From DASYLJ01 sp964432595 (GTDB taxonomy: Bacteria; Desulfobacterota; Binatia; DP-6): a stretch of DNA of 64,000 bases. Positions 44,847 through 57,522 of the stretch are shown in pieces (position 1 is the stretch's first letter; each line of letters begins with the position of its first letter). The translations under genes and the position numbers were made by a program. Where the stretch lies: positions 62,001 through 126,000 of the forward strand of contig CAYSOF010000018.1 of assembly GCA_964432595.1 (NCBI GenBank). Direction: 5' to 3'. The notes under the pieces were generated by a model. That model did no database searches and was not told the origin of the DNA. It saw only the letters and a program-made list of their open reading frames with translations.

Positions 44847-45418
44847 TGCGGGGCCCCCGAGAGCGCCGCGCGCTCCGACTCGGGGACGTCGTTCAGCGTC
44901 GCGGACTGGCTCAACTGCAGCGCGCGGACGTACGCGGTGATCGCCCACCGATCGGCGACCGGAATCTGCTGCGCATAGTTCGGCATGACGCCGAAGCCGT
45001 TCGTGATGACGTCGAAGAAGTAGCCGTCGGGCTGCGTGCGCAGGCGCTCGATGTGCAGGGACGGCGGCTTCCGGTAGCCGCGCAGCACGATCATGCCGCT
45101 GCCGGTGCCGACGCGGTCGTGGCAGGGCGCGCAGAAGATGTCGTAGCGCTCCTGGCCGCGCGTCACGAGATCGAGCGTGACGGGCACGGGGAACCCGGCG
45201 ACGTAGTCCGGGCCGATGCGGCCCGTCGTGTAGGCGGGCTCGCCGAGACGCTCCGTGCGCCAGACGGTGCCTTCGACGGGCGGCCGCCCGGCGCGGCCGT
45301 CGCGGAAGAAGCTGCTCGGCTCCTGCGGCTCGTACTTCGGCTGGTCGTGCATGTCCTGACGACAGCCGGCGCCGAGCGCCAGGACCGCCGCGACGGCGAG
45401 GACGGCGAGGCGACGCAT
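44843..45418 (-). CDS. actE: Alternative complex III subunit E (mono-heme cytochrome c lipoprotein)
   Basis: The 191-residue protein has a lipoprotein signal MRRLAVLAVAAVLALGAGC (Cys19). One heme site is present, FCAPCHDRVGTGSGMI (about residue 94), and the axial Met is in GFGVMPNYAQQIPVADRW. It passes electrons from the complex toward the oxidase. It starts on the last base of the actD stop. Confidence 0.92.
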   Translation of the reverse strand: MRRLAVLAVAAVLALGAGCRQDMHDQPKYEPQEPSSFFRDGRAGRPPVEGTVWRTERLGEPAYTTGRIGPDYVAGFPVPVTLDLVTRGQERYDIFCAPCHDRVGTGSGMIVLRGYRKPPSLHIERLRTQPDGYFFDVITNGFGVMPNYAQQIPVADRWAITAYVRALQLSQSATLNDVPESERAALSGAPQ

Positions 45419-45956
45419 CAGTGGGCCACCTCGTCCACCTGCCGCGGATCGAGCCGCGCCAGGAACTCGTACGTCTCCTCGCGGTCGAAGAGCGGATCGT
45501 CCGACTCGATGCAGAGAAAGAACTTGTCGCGCGTCGAGAGGACGAAACGCGGCACGTTGAACACCGGATGGTACGGCGTGGGCAGCCCGTTGAGCGCCAG
45601 CATGCCGAACACGGCGGCGAACGCGGCGCCGAGCACGGTCATCTCGAACGTGACGGGCAGGAACGCGGGCCAGCTGTGAAGCGGCCGGCCGCCGACGTTG
45701 ATCGGGTAGTCGATGACCGACGTCCAGTACTGGAGCGCGTAGCCCCCGAGCCCGCCGACGATGCCGCCGATCAGGACGAGCAGCGGCAGACGGCTGTGAT
45801 GATGTTCTTCGAGCAGCTCGCCGAGCTCCTCGACGGGGAAGGGCGTGTACGTGTCGAGATGGCGGTACCCCGCGTCGTGCGCCTCGCGCGTCGCGCGGAC
45901 GAGCGCCGGCAGGTCGGGGAACTCGGCCATCAGGCCGTAGATCGGCTGGCGGCGCT

Positions 45957-45960
<4 letters not shown>
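45418..45960 (-). CDS. actD: Alternative complex III subunit D (DUF3341)
   Basis: The 180-residue protein starts IYGLMAEFPDLPALVRATRE and DAGYRHLDTYTPFPVEEL, the DUF3341 signature. It has two helices, LPLLVLIGGIVGGLGGYALQ and FEMTVLGAAFAAVFGMLALN, and ends in DPLFDREETYEFLARLDP. It is a structural ACIII subunit. The GTG start overlaps the actC stop (GTGA). Confidence 0.9.
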
Positions 45961-50380
<4,420 letters not shown>

Positions 50381-50395
50381 GGGATGGGGCTCCTC

Positions 50396-51046
50396 CTAGC
50401 GATGACAGGTCGAGCAATCGACGCGCGCGTGCACGTCGTACGCCTTCTTGAGCTCGAGGCCCTGGATCGCCTGATCGCTCGGCGGCGTCCAGGCCATGTT
50501 GAAGACCTGGTCGCGGGGTCGCAGGTTGCGCTCCGGATGGCGGTGGCAATCGAGGCACCACTCCATCTGCAGCGAGTTCTCCTGCCACACCTGATTCATC
50601 TCATCGATCCGGCCGTGGCAGGTCGCGCAGCCGACGCCCTTGCTCACGTGGATGCTGTGATTGAAGTAGACGAAGTCGGGCAGGTCGTGAACGCGGACCC
50701 AGCGGATCGACTCGTCGGTGCGAAAGCTGGCGCGGACGGGCTCGAGGAAGTCGCTCTGCGCCCAGATCTGGCTGTGACAGTTGATGCAGGTCTTCGTGGG
50801 TGGCACCGACGCGACGGCGGAGACCTCGACGCTGGTGTGGCAGTAGCGGCAGTCGATGCCGAGCTCGCCGGCGTGGTGCTTGTGGCTGAACTGGACCGGC
50901 TGCTGCACGGCGACGTGGGCGCCCGTGTAGTAGTCGGAGCGCATCAGGACCATCAGCAACCACAGGAGACCGCCTGCGAAGAAGACGGCTCCGAAGATCG
51001 TCACGCGCGAGAGCGTGTTCGTGCTGCGGTGAAAAATCTGCGCCAT
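50396..51046 (-). CDS. actA: Alternative complex III subunit A (penta-heme cytochrome c)
   Basis: The 216-residue protein has one N-terminal helix (about 16-36, IFGAVFFAGGLLWLLMVLM). Five CxxCH heme sites follow: CRYCH, CINCH, CATCH, CLDCH and CSTCH. NHSIHVSKGVGCATCH and MEWCLDCHRHPERNL are characteristic. It is the electron outlet of the complex and the first gene of the respiratory block. The stop lies 15 bases before actB. Confidence 0.95.
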   Translation of the reverse strand: MAQIFHRSTNTLSRVTIFGAVFFAGGLLWLLMVLMRSDYYTGAHVAVQQPVQFSHKHHAGELGIDCRYCHTSVEVSAVASVPPTKTCINCHSQIWAQSDFLEPVRASFRTDESIRWVRVHDLPDFVYFNHSIHVSKGVGCATCHGRIDEMNQVWQENSLQMEWCLDCHRHPERNLRPRDQVFNMAWTPPSDQAIQGLELKKAYDVHARVDCSTCHR

Positions 51047-51130
51047 GACGCGGAGCGCAGTGTACAGACCGCGGCCCCGTATTCAATGGCGTTACGGCTC
51101 AGATCGCGTTGCCGGACGAATTAGAGCGGC

Positions 51131-52429
51131 TCATGTCGCACGGTCGGCGGGCGCGTCGATCGTGTTCCACGCGCGACAGGTCGGACAGCGCGGCATCCAG
51201 CTCTCCACGTCGCGCCCGCAGGCCGTGCAGCGGAGGCCCGAGGTGAGGCCCAGGCCGGGGCCGAGGGCCTCCAGCAGGGCGCTCGCGGCGGGGCCGTCGT
51301 CGCCGCGCCGGCGCAGCAGCGCCCCGCGCAGCGCCGCGACGTGCGCGGGCGGCGTCGTGGCCGGGAGCGTCTCCAGGGTGCGGGCGGCCTCGTCGAGCTC
51401 GCCGATCGCGAGGAGATGGCGCACGAAGAGCAGGCCCAGCGTGACGTCGTCCGGGTGGGAGCGGCGCAGGCCGCGATAGATCGCGGTCAGCCGCTCGCCG
51501 TTGCCGTTCGCCGCGTAGTGGTCTTCGAGCCGCGTCAGGAGCGCCGCCGACGGATGATGGCGCGCGCCGCGGACCCAGGAGCGCCGTGCGGCGGCGGGCT
51601 TTCCCGCGGCGACCCAGCGCTCGCCGGCGCTCATCCAGGCCGGCGTGAATGCGGGCTCCTCGCGCGCCAGCCGGCCGAGGAGGCGCGCGGCGCGGCGGTC
51701 GTCGGGCTCCGCCATCGCGGCTTCGTACCGCAGACCGCGCAGGACGCCTTCCTCGACGGCACGCGCCTCCGACGTGCGTACGCCCGCGAGAATCTCCTGC
51801 TGCTGCGCGACGGCGTCGGCCCAGCGCTGCTGCCCTGCGTACAGGTCGCGCAGGCGACGCAGCAGGCGCGGGCTGCCGGGCCGGGCCTCGAGCGCTCGCT
51901 CGACGGCGATCGTCGCGCCCGCGAGGTCGCCCGTCTGCTCGGCCGCGGCCGAGTGCAGGTCGAGCAGGTGCGGATCGACGCCCACCTGCGGCCCGACCTC
52001 GTCCAGCACGCGACGGGCCGCGGCGGCGTCGCCCTCGTGTAGGTGGCTCTCGGCGAGGAGCGCCAGCCGCGTGCCGTCGTCGGGCAGCTCGTGCGCGCGA
52101 TGCAGCAGGACGCTGCGCGCCTGCTCGTAGTCGCCGGTCCAGACCAGCTCGCGGGCGCGCGCCGTGGTCGCCTGACGGCGCGCCTCGCGCTGCGTGTGGC
52201 GGTGGAGTCGCCACGCCCGCACGCGACGCCGCATCCATCCGGCGGCGGCGACGGTGCCGACGGCAAAGCCGCCGAACACGAACGCGACGAGCAGGGCGCC
52301 GGCCAGCGGCACGGTGGCGGTGCTGTTCGGCGTCAGGTGGACGACGACCGGCGTCGCGTTCGTCAGGTAGAGGTAGCCGCCGGCGATGGCGACGAGCGCC
52401 GCGGCGATCGCACTGAGCCAATAACCCAC
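51131..52429 (-). CDS. LapA-LapB-like fusion: membrane anchor, TPRs and zinc ribbon
   Basis: The 432-residue protein has two N-terminal helices with LYLTNATPVVVHLTPNSTAT between them, the LapA (DUF1049) pattern (residues 1-75). A run of TPR-like repeats follows (about 85-395). The C-terminal CTACGRDVESWMPRCPTC is a rubredoxin-like ribbon. The TPR plus ribbon layout is that of LapB (YciM), which controls LPS synthesis through FtsH and LpxC in enterics. Here LapA and LapB parts sit in one chain. The GTG start lies 3 bases from palindromic hairpin B, so its ribosome site is inside that stem. Confidence 0.75.
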   Translation of the reverse strand: MGYWLSAIAAALVAIAGGYLYLTNATPVVVHLTPNSTATVPLAGALLVAFVFGGFAVGTVAAAGWMRRRVRAWRLHRHTQREARRQATTARARELVWTGDYEQARSVLLHRAHELPDDGTRLALLAESHLHEGDAAAARRVLDEVGPQVGVDPHLLDLHSAAAEQTGDLAGATIAVERALEARPGSPRLLRRLRDLYAGQQRWADAVAQQQEILAGVRTSEARAVEEGVLRGLRYEAAMAEPDDRRAARLLGRLAREEPAFTPAWMSAGERWVAAGKPAAARRSWVRGARHHPSAALLTRLEDHYAANGNGERLTAIYRGLRRSHPDDVTLGLLFVRHLLAIGELDEAARTLETLPATTPPAHVAALRGALLRRRGDDGPAASALLEALGPGLGLTSGLRCTACGRDVESWMPRCPTCRAWNTIDAPADRAT

Positions 52430-52431
52430 AC

Positions 52432-52521
52432 CGACCCAAGACCATGTCTTGGGTCGCTTGGGAAATGGTTCGGCGCGTCTTCGGCTCGCCGGTATGTCGC
52501 GGCCGGCGAAGCCGGCGCGAC
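52432..52521 (-). repeat. Palindromic element family 3, copy 2 (two hairpins)
   Basis: Hairpin B (52432-52456) is a perfect 11-bp stem, CGACCCAAGAC/GTCTTGGGTCG. Hairpin A (52496-52521) pairs GTCGCGGCCGGC with GCCGGCGCGAC around GAA, with one bulged base. They are 39 bases apart. On the minus strand the order A then B matches copy 1 on the plus strand. Both stems differ from copy 1 by base-pair swaps that keep pairing. The element fills the gap between rsfS and the LapAB-like gene. Confidence 0.8.
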
Positions 52522-52543
52522 AATGCCGCTCCGATCGACGGAG

Positions 52544-52945
52544 CTACGTGCCGGTTTGCTGGCTCGCGGCTTGCGACTGGTACGGTTCTGGGAGCTCTAC
52601 GCGGGGGGCGCGGGCCCACAGGCGATCGAGGTCGTAGAAGGAGCGTACCGGGACGTAGAAGACGTGGACGACGACGTCGCCGTAGTCGAGCAGGACCCAT
52701 TGACCGCGCTCGATGCCTTCGACCGACAGCGGCTTCACGCCCAGCGTGGCGGCCATGTGCTGCTGGATGCCCTCGGCGATGGCCTGGACCTGCGTGTCGG
52801 AGCGACCGCTGCAGAGGACGAAGTAGTCACCGATCGACGTGAGCTTCGTCGTCTCGAGGACGACGAGGTCGTAGGCCTTCCGGTCGAGGGCCGCGTGCGT
52901 GCACGCGAGGGCGCGATCCCAACTGGACGATGACGGCGATGGCAT
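52544..52945 (-). CDS. rsfS: Ribosomal silencing factor
   Basis: The 133-residue protein shows the RsfS pattern: LDRKAYDLVVLETTKLTSIG, DYFVLCSGRSDTQVQAIAEG, GIERGQWVLLDYGDVVVHVF and VRSFYDLDRLWARAP. It binds L14 and blocks joining of the ribosomal subunits in starvation. The ATG shares a base with the nadD stop (TGATG), the usual nadD-rsfS arrangement. The first ten residues are a Ser/Pro-rich tail. Confidence 0.93.
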   Translation of the reverse strand: MPSPSSSSWDRALACTHAALDRKAYDLVVLETTKLTSIGDYFVLCSGRSDTQVQAIAEGIQQHMAATLGVKPLSVEGIERGQWVLLDYGDVVVHVFYVPVRSFYDLDRLWARAPRVELPEPYQSQAASQQTGT

Positions 52946-53613
52946 CAGCTGGAGGGTGCTTCGACGCGATACAGACGTTCGGCCGTGATGTACTGCTCGA
53001 CGGCGGGTGGAACGAGGAACCGGATGGAGTGCTGGGCTGCGATGGCGGCCCGGATGGCTGTGGCGGAGATGTCGAGAGCGGTGATGCGCTGCAAGCTCAC
53101 TCCGTGTCCCGACGCATGTCGGTAGCACTCACTGCGCGAATCATAGTGAAACGCATCACGTGCCGCAATGGGGAAATCCGCGATCGACAGCGTGTCCGGC
53201 CACGGCGGACGGGTCATGACGACGAGGTCGCAGAGCGCAAAGATGGCGAGAGGCTCGCGCCACCGATCGAACGCGGCGAAGGCGTCGCGGCCGAGCGCGA
53301 ATACCACCCGGACGTCGTCGCCGACCTCGGCTCGCAGCGCCCGCAAGGTGTCGATGGTGTAGGACGGGCCGGAACGTCCGAGCTCCACGTCCCAGGCGCG
53401 GAAGCCGGGGCAGTCGGCGATCGCCAGCTCGACCATGCGCAGTCGATGGGAAGCGGCGACGATGGGCTCGTCCGCCTTGAGCGGCTGGATGGCCGCGGGC
53501 ACGAAGCGGATCTCGTCGAGCCCGTGTGCCGTGCGCACTTCCTCCGCGGCGCGGAGGTGGGCCAGGTGTATGGGGTTGAAGGTACCGCCGAGGAGCCCGA
53601 CGCCGCCCCGCAC
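52945..53613 (-). CDS. nadD: Nicotinate-nucleotide adenylyltransferase
   Basis: The 222-residue protein has the nucleotidyltransferase loop GLLGGTFNPIHLAHLRAAEE with the HxxH-type motif, then FVPAAIQPLK, FALGRDAFAAFDRWREP and the closing ITALDISATAIRAAIA (ISSTxIR-like). It makes deamido-NAD from nicotinate mononucleotide and ATP. The likely GTG start is at 53613, 5 bases after the proA stop. The nadD-rsfS neighbourhood is conserved in bacteria. Confidence 0.92.
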   Translation of the reverse strand: MRGGVGLLGGTFNPIHLAHLRAAEEVRTAHGLDEIRFVPAAIQPLKADEPIVAASHRLRMVELAIADCPGFRAWDVELGRSGPSYTIDTLRALRAEVGDDVRVVFALGRDAFAAFDRWREPLAIFALCDLVVMTRPPWPDTLSIADFPIAARDAFHYDSRSECYRHASGHGVSLQRITALDISATAIRAAIAAQHSIRFLVPPAVEQYITAERLYRVEAPSS

Positions 53614-53618
53614 GCCGC

Positions 53619-54890
53619 TCAACCTCGAACCTGACCGCTGCCCCGGACGAGATACTTGTACGACGTGAGCTCGCGCAGGCCCATCGGGCCGCGTGCGTGC
53701 AGCCGGTTCGTGCTGATGCCGACCTCGGCGCCGAAGCCGAACTCGAAGCCGTCGGTGAAGCGCGTCGACGCGTTCACGAAGACGGCGGCGGCGTCGACCT
53801 CGTGCAGGAAGCGCTCGGCCGCGCGGTAGTCGTTGGTGACGATCGCCTCGGCGAGGCCCGTGCCGTGCGCCGCGATGAACGCCAGCGCTTCGTCCATCGT
53901 CGACACCACGCGGACGCTCAGGATCAGGTCGAGGTACTCGGTATCCCAGTCGGCGTCGGTCGCGGCCACGACGTCGGGCACGATCGTCCGCGCCTTCACG
54001 TCGCCGCGCACCTCGCAGCCGTGCTCGCGGAGCGCCTTCACCATCGGCGGCAGGAACGCGTGCGCGACGTCCTCGTGCACGACGAGGTTCTCGAGCGCGT
54101 TGCAGACGCTCGGCCGCTGAACCTTGCCGTTCAGGCAGATGCGCTCGGCCATCACGAGGTCGGCCGCCGCGTCGACGTAGAGGTGGCAGATACCCTCGAA
54201 GTGCTTCACGACGGGGATGCGGCTCTCTTCCATGATCGTGCGCTTCAGCGTCTCGCCGCCGCGCGCGATCACGACGTCGATCCGGTCTTCGCGGCGGAGC
54301 AGCCCGCGTACGACCTCGCGTCCGCCCTCGACGAGCTGCACCGCCGCGGGCGGCAGCCCCGCGCCCTCGACCGCGCGCTGCAGCACGCGCGCGATCGCGG
54401 CGCTGGTGTGCTGCGACTCCGAGCCGCACTTGAGCAGCACGGCGTTGCCCGACTTGAGGCAGAGCGCCGCGGAATCCGCGGTGACGTTCGGACGCGACTC
54501 GTAGATCGTCAGGATGACGCCGATCGGCACCCGCACCTGCGCGATCTCGATGCCGTTCGGCCGCCGCCACGCCGTCATCGTCTCGCCGACGGGGTCGGGC
54601 AGGGCGGCCGCCTCCTCGAGGCCCTTCGCCATGGCATCGACACGGGCGGGCGTCAGCGTCAGGCGGTCGATGAACGCGGCGTTCTCGCCGGCGGCCTTGG
54701 CGCGCTCGACGTCGACGCGATTGGCCTCGAGCAGTGCGTCCTCGGCAGCGCGCAGGCCGGCCGCGCCGTCCAGCAGGGCACGGTCCTTGGCCGCGGTGGA
54801 TGCGCCGGCGAGGACGCGGGCCGCCGCACGTGCCCCGGCCGAGAGCGTCTCGACGGTGCGCTCGGCCTCGGGGGACAGCGGAGCCTGCAT
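53619..54890 (-). CDS. proA: Gamma-glutamyl phosphate reductase
   Basis: The 423-residue aldehyde-dehydrogenase-fold enzyme has RVPIGVILTIYESRPNVTAD, the catalytic cysteine in VQRPSVCNALENLVVH, FGFGAEVGISTNRLHARGPM and GLRELTSYKYLVRGSGQVR at the end. It reduces glutamyl-5-phosphate in proline synthesis. An unrelated short frame on the other strand sits between it and proB. It starts at ATG 54890. Confidence 0.95.
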   Translation of the reverse strand: MQAPLSPEAERTVETLSAGARAAARVLAGASTAAKDRALLDGAAGLRAAEDALLEANRVDVERAKAAGENAAFIDRLTLTPARVDAMAKGLEEAAALPDPVGETMTAWRRPNGIEIAQVRVPIGVILTIYESRPNVTADSAALCLKSGNAVLLKCGSESQHTSAAIARVLQRAVEGAGLPPAAVQLVEGGREVVRGLLRREDRIDVVIARGGETLKRTIMEESRIPVVKHFEGICHLYVDAAADLVMAERICLNGKVQRPSVCNALENLVVHEDVAHAFLPPMVKALREHGCEVRGDVKARTIVPDVVAATDADWDTEYLDLILSVRVVSTMDEALAFIAAHGTGLAEAIVTNDYRAAERFLHEVDAAAVFVNASTRFTDGFEFGFGAEVGISTNRLHARGPMGLRELTSYKYLVRGSGQVRG

Positions 54891-54979
54891 GCCGCGGAAT
54901 CTAACCGAGCCGATCCGGTGGCGCCACCTTGCGGAGTCCCCGGCTTCCCAGCCGAACGAGTGAGCGCAGAATCCGGCCC

Positions 54980-55240
54980 ATGAGCGAACGATCCGGTCCG
55001 TTCTGGGAGGCCGCCGAGGGACGGGCGCCGCTGCCGCACGCGGCGGCCACGCTCGGCCTGGAGTTCGTCGGCGCGAACGTCGAGCAGGGCACCATCGAGC
55101 TGGCGTTCACCGCGACCGACGCCTTCACGACCCCGATGGGCGACGTCCTCGGCGGCTTTCTCGCCGCGATGCGGGTGCTCCATCGCGTCGGCGACGTTGC
55201 GTTCCCGGAAGCCTCGCTCGCCGTCCCCCTCGAACGCTAG
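54980..55240 (+). pseudogene. Truncated PaaI-like hotdog thioesterase remnant
   Basis: The 86-residue frame starts MSERSGPFWEAAEGRAPLPH. It has LGLEFVGANVEQGTIELAF and TPMGDVLGGFLAAM, matching the first half of PaaI-type hotdog thioesterases. In full proteins GGFLAAM is followed by a catalytic helix and the second beta half (about 130-150 residues in all). Here the match stops and 21 unrelated residues lead to a stop. It is on the plus strand, wedged between the proA start and the proB stop, both on the minus strand. It is most likely a decayed insertion. Confidence 0.55.
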
Positions 55241-55245
55241 CGGCG

Positions 55246-56397
55246 TCAGCCGACGGCGCGCTTCGTCGCCAGCACGACGAGGTCGTCGCGGTGGATCACC
55301 TCCGCGGCCCCCTTGTAGCCGAGCAGGTGCTCGATGTCCTTCGTCTGCGCGCCGAGGATGCGCTCGACCTCGGCGGCATCGTAGTTGACGAGGCCGCGCG
55401 CGACTTCGGTGCCGTCGGGGCCGAGGCAGCGCACGCACTCGCCCTCGCCGAACTCGCCCTCGACGGCGCGAACGCCCGACGGCAGCAGGCTGCGGCCGCC
55501 CTGCGCGAGCGCGCGCTCCGCGCCCGCGTCGAGATGCAGCGTGCCCGCGGGGCGCAGCGCATGCGCGATCCAGTGCTTGCGGCGTCCGAGCTTGTCGGCC
55601 TTCGCGAGGAGCAGCGTGCCGACCTCGGCGGCGGGATCGAGGATGGCGCGCAGGACGCCGCGACGCCCGCCGTCGGCGATGACGGTGGGAATGCCGGCCG
55701 CCGCCGCGCTCCGGGCCGCGTCGACCTTCGACACCATGCCGCCCGTGCCGATGCCGCTCAGCGCAGGACCCGCGGCTCGCCCGACGAGCGCGTCGTCGGC
55801 GGCCGCGACCCGCACCAGCTCGGCGTCGGGCATGAGGCGCGGATCGGCGTCGTAGACGCCGGCGACGTCGCTCAGGATGACGAGCAGGTCGGCCTCGACG
55901 AGCGTTGCGGTCAGCGCGGAGAGGTTGTCGTTGTCGCCGAACTTGAGCTCCTCGACCGACACCGTGTCGTTCTCGTTGACGATGGGCACGGTGCCGAGCG
56001 CCAGGAGCGTGCGCAGCGTGTGGCGCGCGTTGAGGTAGCGACGGCGATCGGCCAGGTCGGCGTGCGTCAGCAGCACCTGCGCGACGGTGCGCTCGTGCCT
56101 GCGGAACGCGCGCTCGTAGACGGCCATCAGCGCCGGCTGTCCCACCGCCGCTGCGGCCTGGCGCCACTCGAGCCCCGGCCGCCGGCCGCCCAGCTTGGCC
56201 GCGCCCGCGGCCACGGCGCCGGAGCTGACGACCACCACGTCGCGGCCCGACGCGACGGCGGCGACGACGTCGGCGGCGATCGCGTTGATGCGCGCCGTGC
56301 GGAGCCCGCCGTCGCCGGCGAGCACGTTGCTGCCGATCTTGACGACGACGCGCTTCACGCGCTTCAGCAGTGCCGCCTTGTGCTGCGCCTGCGTCAT
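55246..56397 (-). CDS. proB: Glutamate 5-kinase with PUA domain
   Basis: The 383-residue amino-acid kinase has VVVKIGSNVLAG, VVVSSGAVAAGAAKLG, VNENDTVSVEELKFGDND and LSGIGTGGMVSKVDAARSAA. A C-terminal PUA domain (about 285-383; RALAQGGRSLLPSGVRAVEG, GLVNYDAAEVERILG) is present. It phosphorylates glutamate at the first step of proline synthesis; the PUA form usually affects feedback control. The ATG overlaps the obgE stop. proA lies downstream, with an odd antisense fragment between. Confidence 0.94.
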   Translation of the reverse strand: MTQAQHKAALLKRVKRVVVKIGSNVLAGDGGLRTARINAIAADVVAAVASGRDVVVVSSGAVAAGAAKLGGRRPGLEWRQAAAAVGQPALMAVYERAFRRHERTVAQVLLTHADLADRRRYLNARHTLRTLLALGTVPIVNENDTVSVEELKFGDNDNLSALTATLVEADLLVILSDVAGVYDADPRLMPDAELVRVAAADDALVGRAAGPALSGIGTGGMVSKVDAARSAAAAGIPTVIADGGRRGVLRAILDPAAEVGTLLLAKADKLGRRKHWIAHALRPAGTLHLDAGAERALAQGGRSLLPSGVRAVEGEFGEGECVRCLGPDGTEVARGLVNYDAAEVERILGAQTKDIEHLLGYKGAAEVIHRDDLVVLATKRAVG

Positions 56398-57437
56398 GCC
56401 GGCGCCTCGTCCTCGGTCGCGACGGCCGCCTCGCGTCGCGCCGCGACGACGGCGTCGGCGATGAGCGCCACCAGCTCGCGCGTGCCGTCGCCCGTCGCGC
56501 CCGACACCGCGTGGAGCGTGATGCCGCGCGCGGCGAGCCGCGCCTGCACCTCGGGCAGCCGCTCGCGCGTCTCGGCCAGATCGAGCTTCGTCGCGGCGAC
56601 GATCTGCGGCTTCGCGGCCAGCTCGGGGCTCGCCAGCGCCAACTCGCGGTTGATCGTGTCGAAGTCGTCGACGGGGTCGCGCCCGCTGATGCCCGAGACG
56701 TCGAGCAGATGGACGAGCACCGCGGTGCGCGAGAGGTGGCGCAGGAAGCGGGTGCCGAGGCCCTGGCCCTCGTGGGCGCCGGGGATCAGCCCGGGCACGT
56801 CGGCGAGGACGAACGACAGCTCCTCGTGCACGCGCACGACGCCGAGATGCGGCACGAGCGTGGTGAACGGGTAGTCGGCGACGCGCGGCTTCGCCGCCGA
56901 TACCGCGCGGATCAGCGTCGACTTGCCGACGTTCGGGAAGCCGAGGAGCCCGGCGTCGGCCAGCACGCGCAGCTCGAGGCGCAGCGTGCGCTTGTCGCCC
57001 GGGGTGCCCGGATCGGCCCGTCGCGGCGCACGGTTCGTCGACGTCGCGAAGTGCATGTTGCCGCGGCCGCCGCGGCCGCCGCGCGCGACGACGGCCTCCT
57101 CGCCGGACGCGCGCAGGTCGGCGAGCGTCTCGCCCGACTCGTCGTCGTGGACGATGGTGCCGGGGGGGACGCGCAGCACGAGGTCCTCGCCGGCCTTGCC
57201 GTACTGCTCCTTGCCGCGGCCGTGCTCGCCGCGGCCGGCGCGCAGCGTCTGCGGGTAGGAGAGGTCGAGCAGCGTGGAGAGGCCGGTGTCGACGCGCAGC
57301 ACGACGTGGCCGCCGTCCCCGCCGTCGCCGCCGTTCGGACCGCCGCGCGGGACGTACTTCTCCCGGCGAAAGCTCATGCACCCGTTGCCGCCGTCGCCGG
57401 CCTCGACCCGGATGCGCACCTCGTCGACGAATTTCAT
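56394..57437 (-). CDS. obgE: Obg/CgtA GTPase
   Basis: The 347-residue GTPase starts with the glycine-rich Obg fold (VEAGDGGNGCMSFRREKYVP, GGDGGDGGHVVLRVD, about 1-158). The G domain follows with G1 GFPNVGKST, the switch region DYPFTTLVPHLGVV and G3 DVPGLIPGAHEGQG. It binds the large ribosomal subunit and links growth to nucleotide levels. It sits in the conserved rplU-rpmA-obgE-proB line-up. The C-terminal OCT domain is short or absent. Confidence 0.94.
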   Translation of the reverse strand: MKFVDEVRIRVEAGDGGNGCMSFRREKYVPRGGPNGGDGGDGGHVVLRVDTGLSTLLDLSYPQTLRAGRGEHGRGKEQYGKAGEDLVLRVPPGTIVHDDESGETLADLRASGEEAVVARGGRGGRGNMHFATSTNRAPRRADPGTPGDKRTLRLELRVLADAGLLGFPNVGKSTLIRAVSAAKPRVADYPFTTLVPHLGVVRVHEELSFVLADVPGLIPGAHEGQGLGTRFLRHLSRTAVLVHLLDVSGISGRDPVDDFDTINRELALASPELAAKPQIVAATKLDLAETRERLPEVQARLAARGITLHAVSGATGDGTRELVALIADAVVAARREAAVATEDEAPA

Positions 57438-57493
57438 GCGCGGGCGGCATGCTAGCCTGTGCCTCCCGCGCGGACAAAGCGCAGGTCCGAGAG

Positions 57494-57518
57494 CGACCCG
57501 AGACCAAGTCTCGGGTCA
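57494..57518 (-). repeat. Lone family 3 hairpin B
   Basis: GACCCGAGAC (57495-57504) pairs with GTCTCGGGTC (57508-57517) around CAA. It has the same layout as hairpin B at 21522 and 52432, with one further swapped base pair (A-T to G-C). It lies 5 bases after the stop of the TPR gene and before obgE. No partner hairpin A is next to it. It may act as a terminator without a T-run. Confidence 0.65.
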
Positions 57519-57522
57519 CGCC

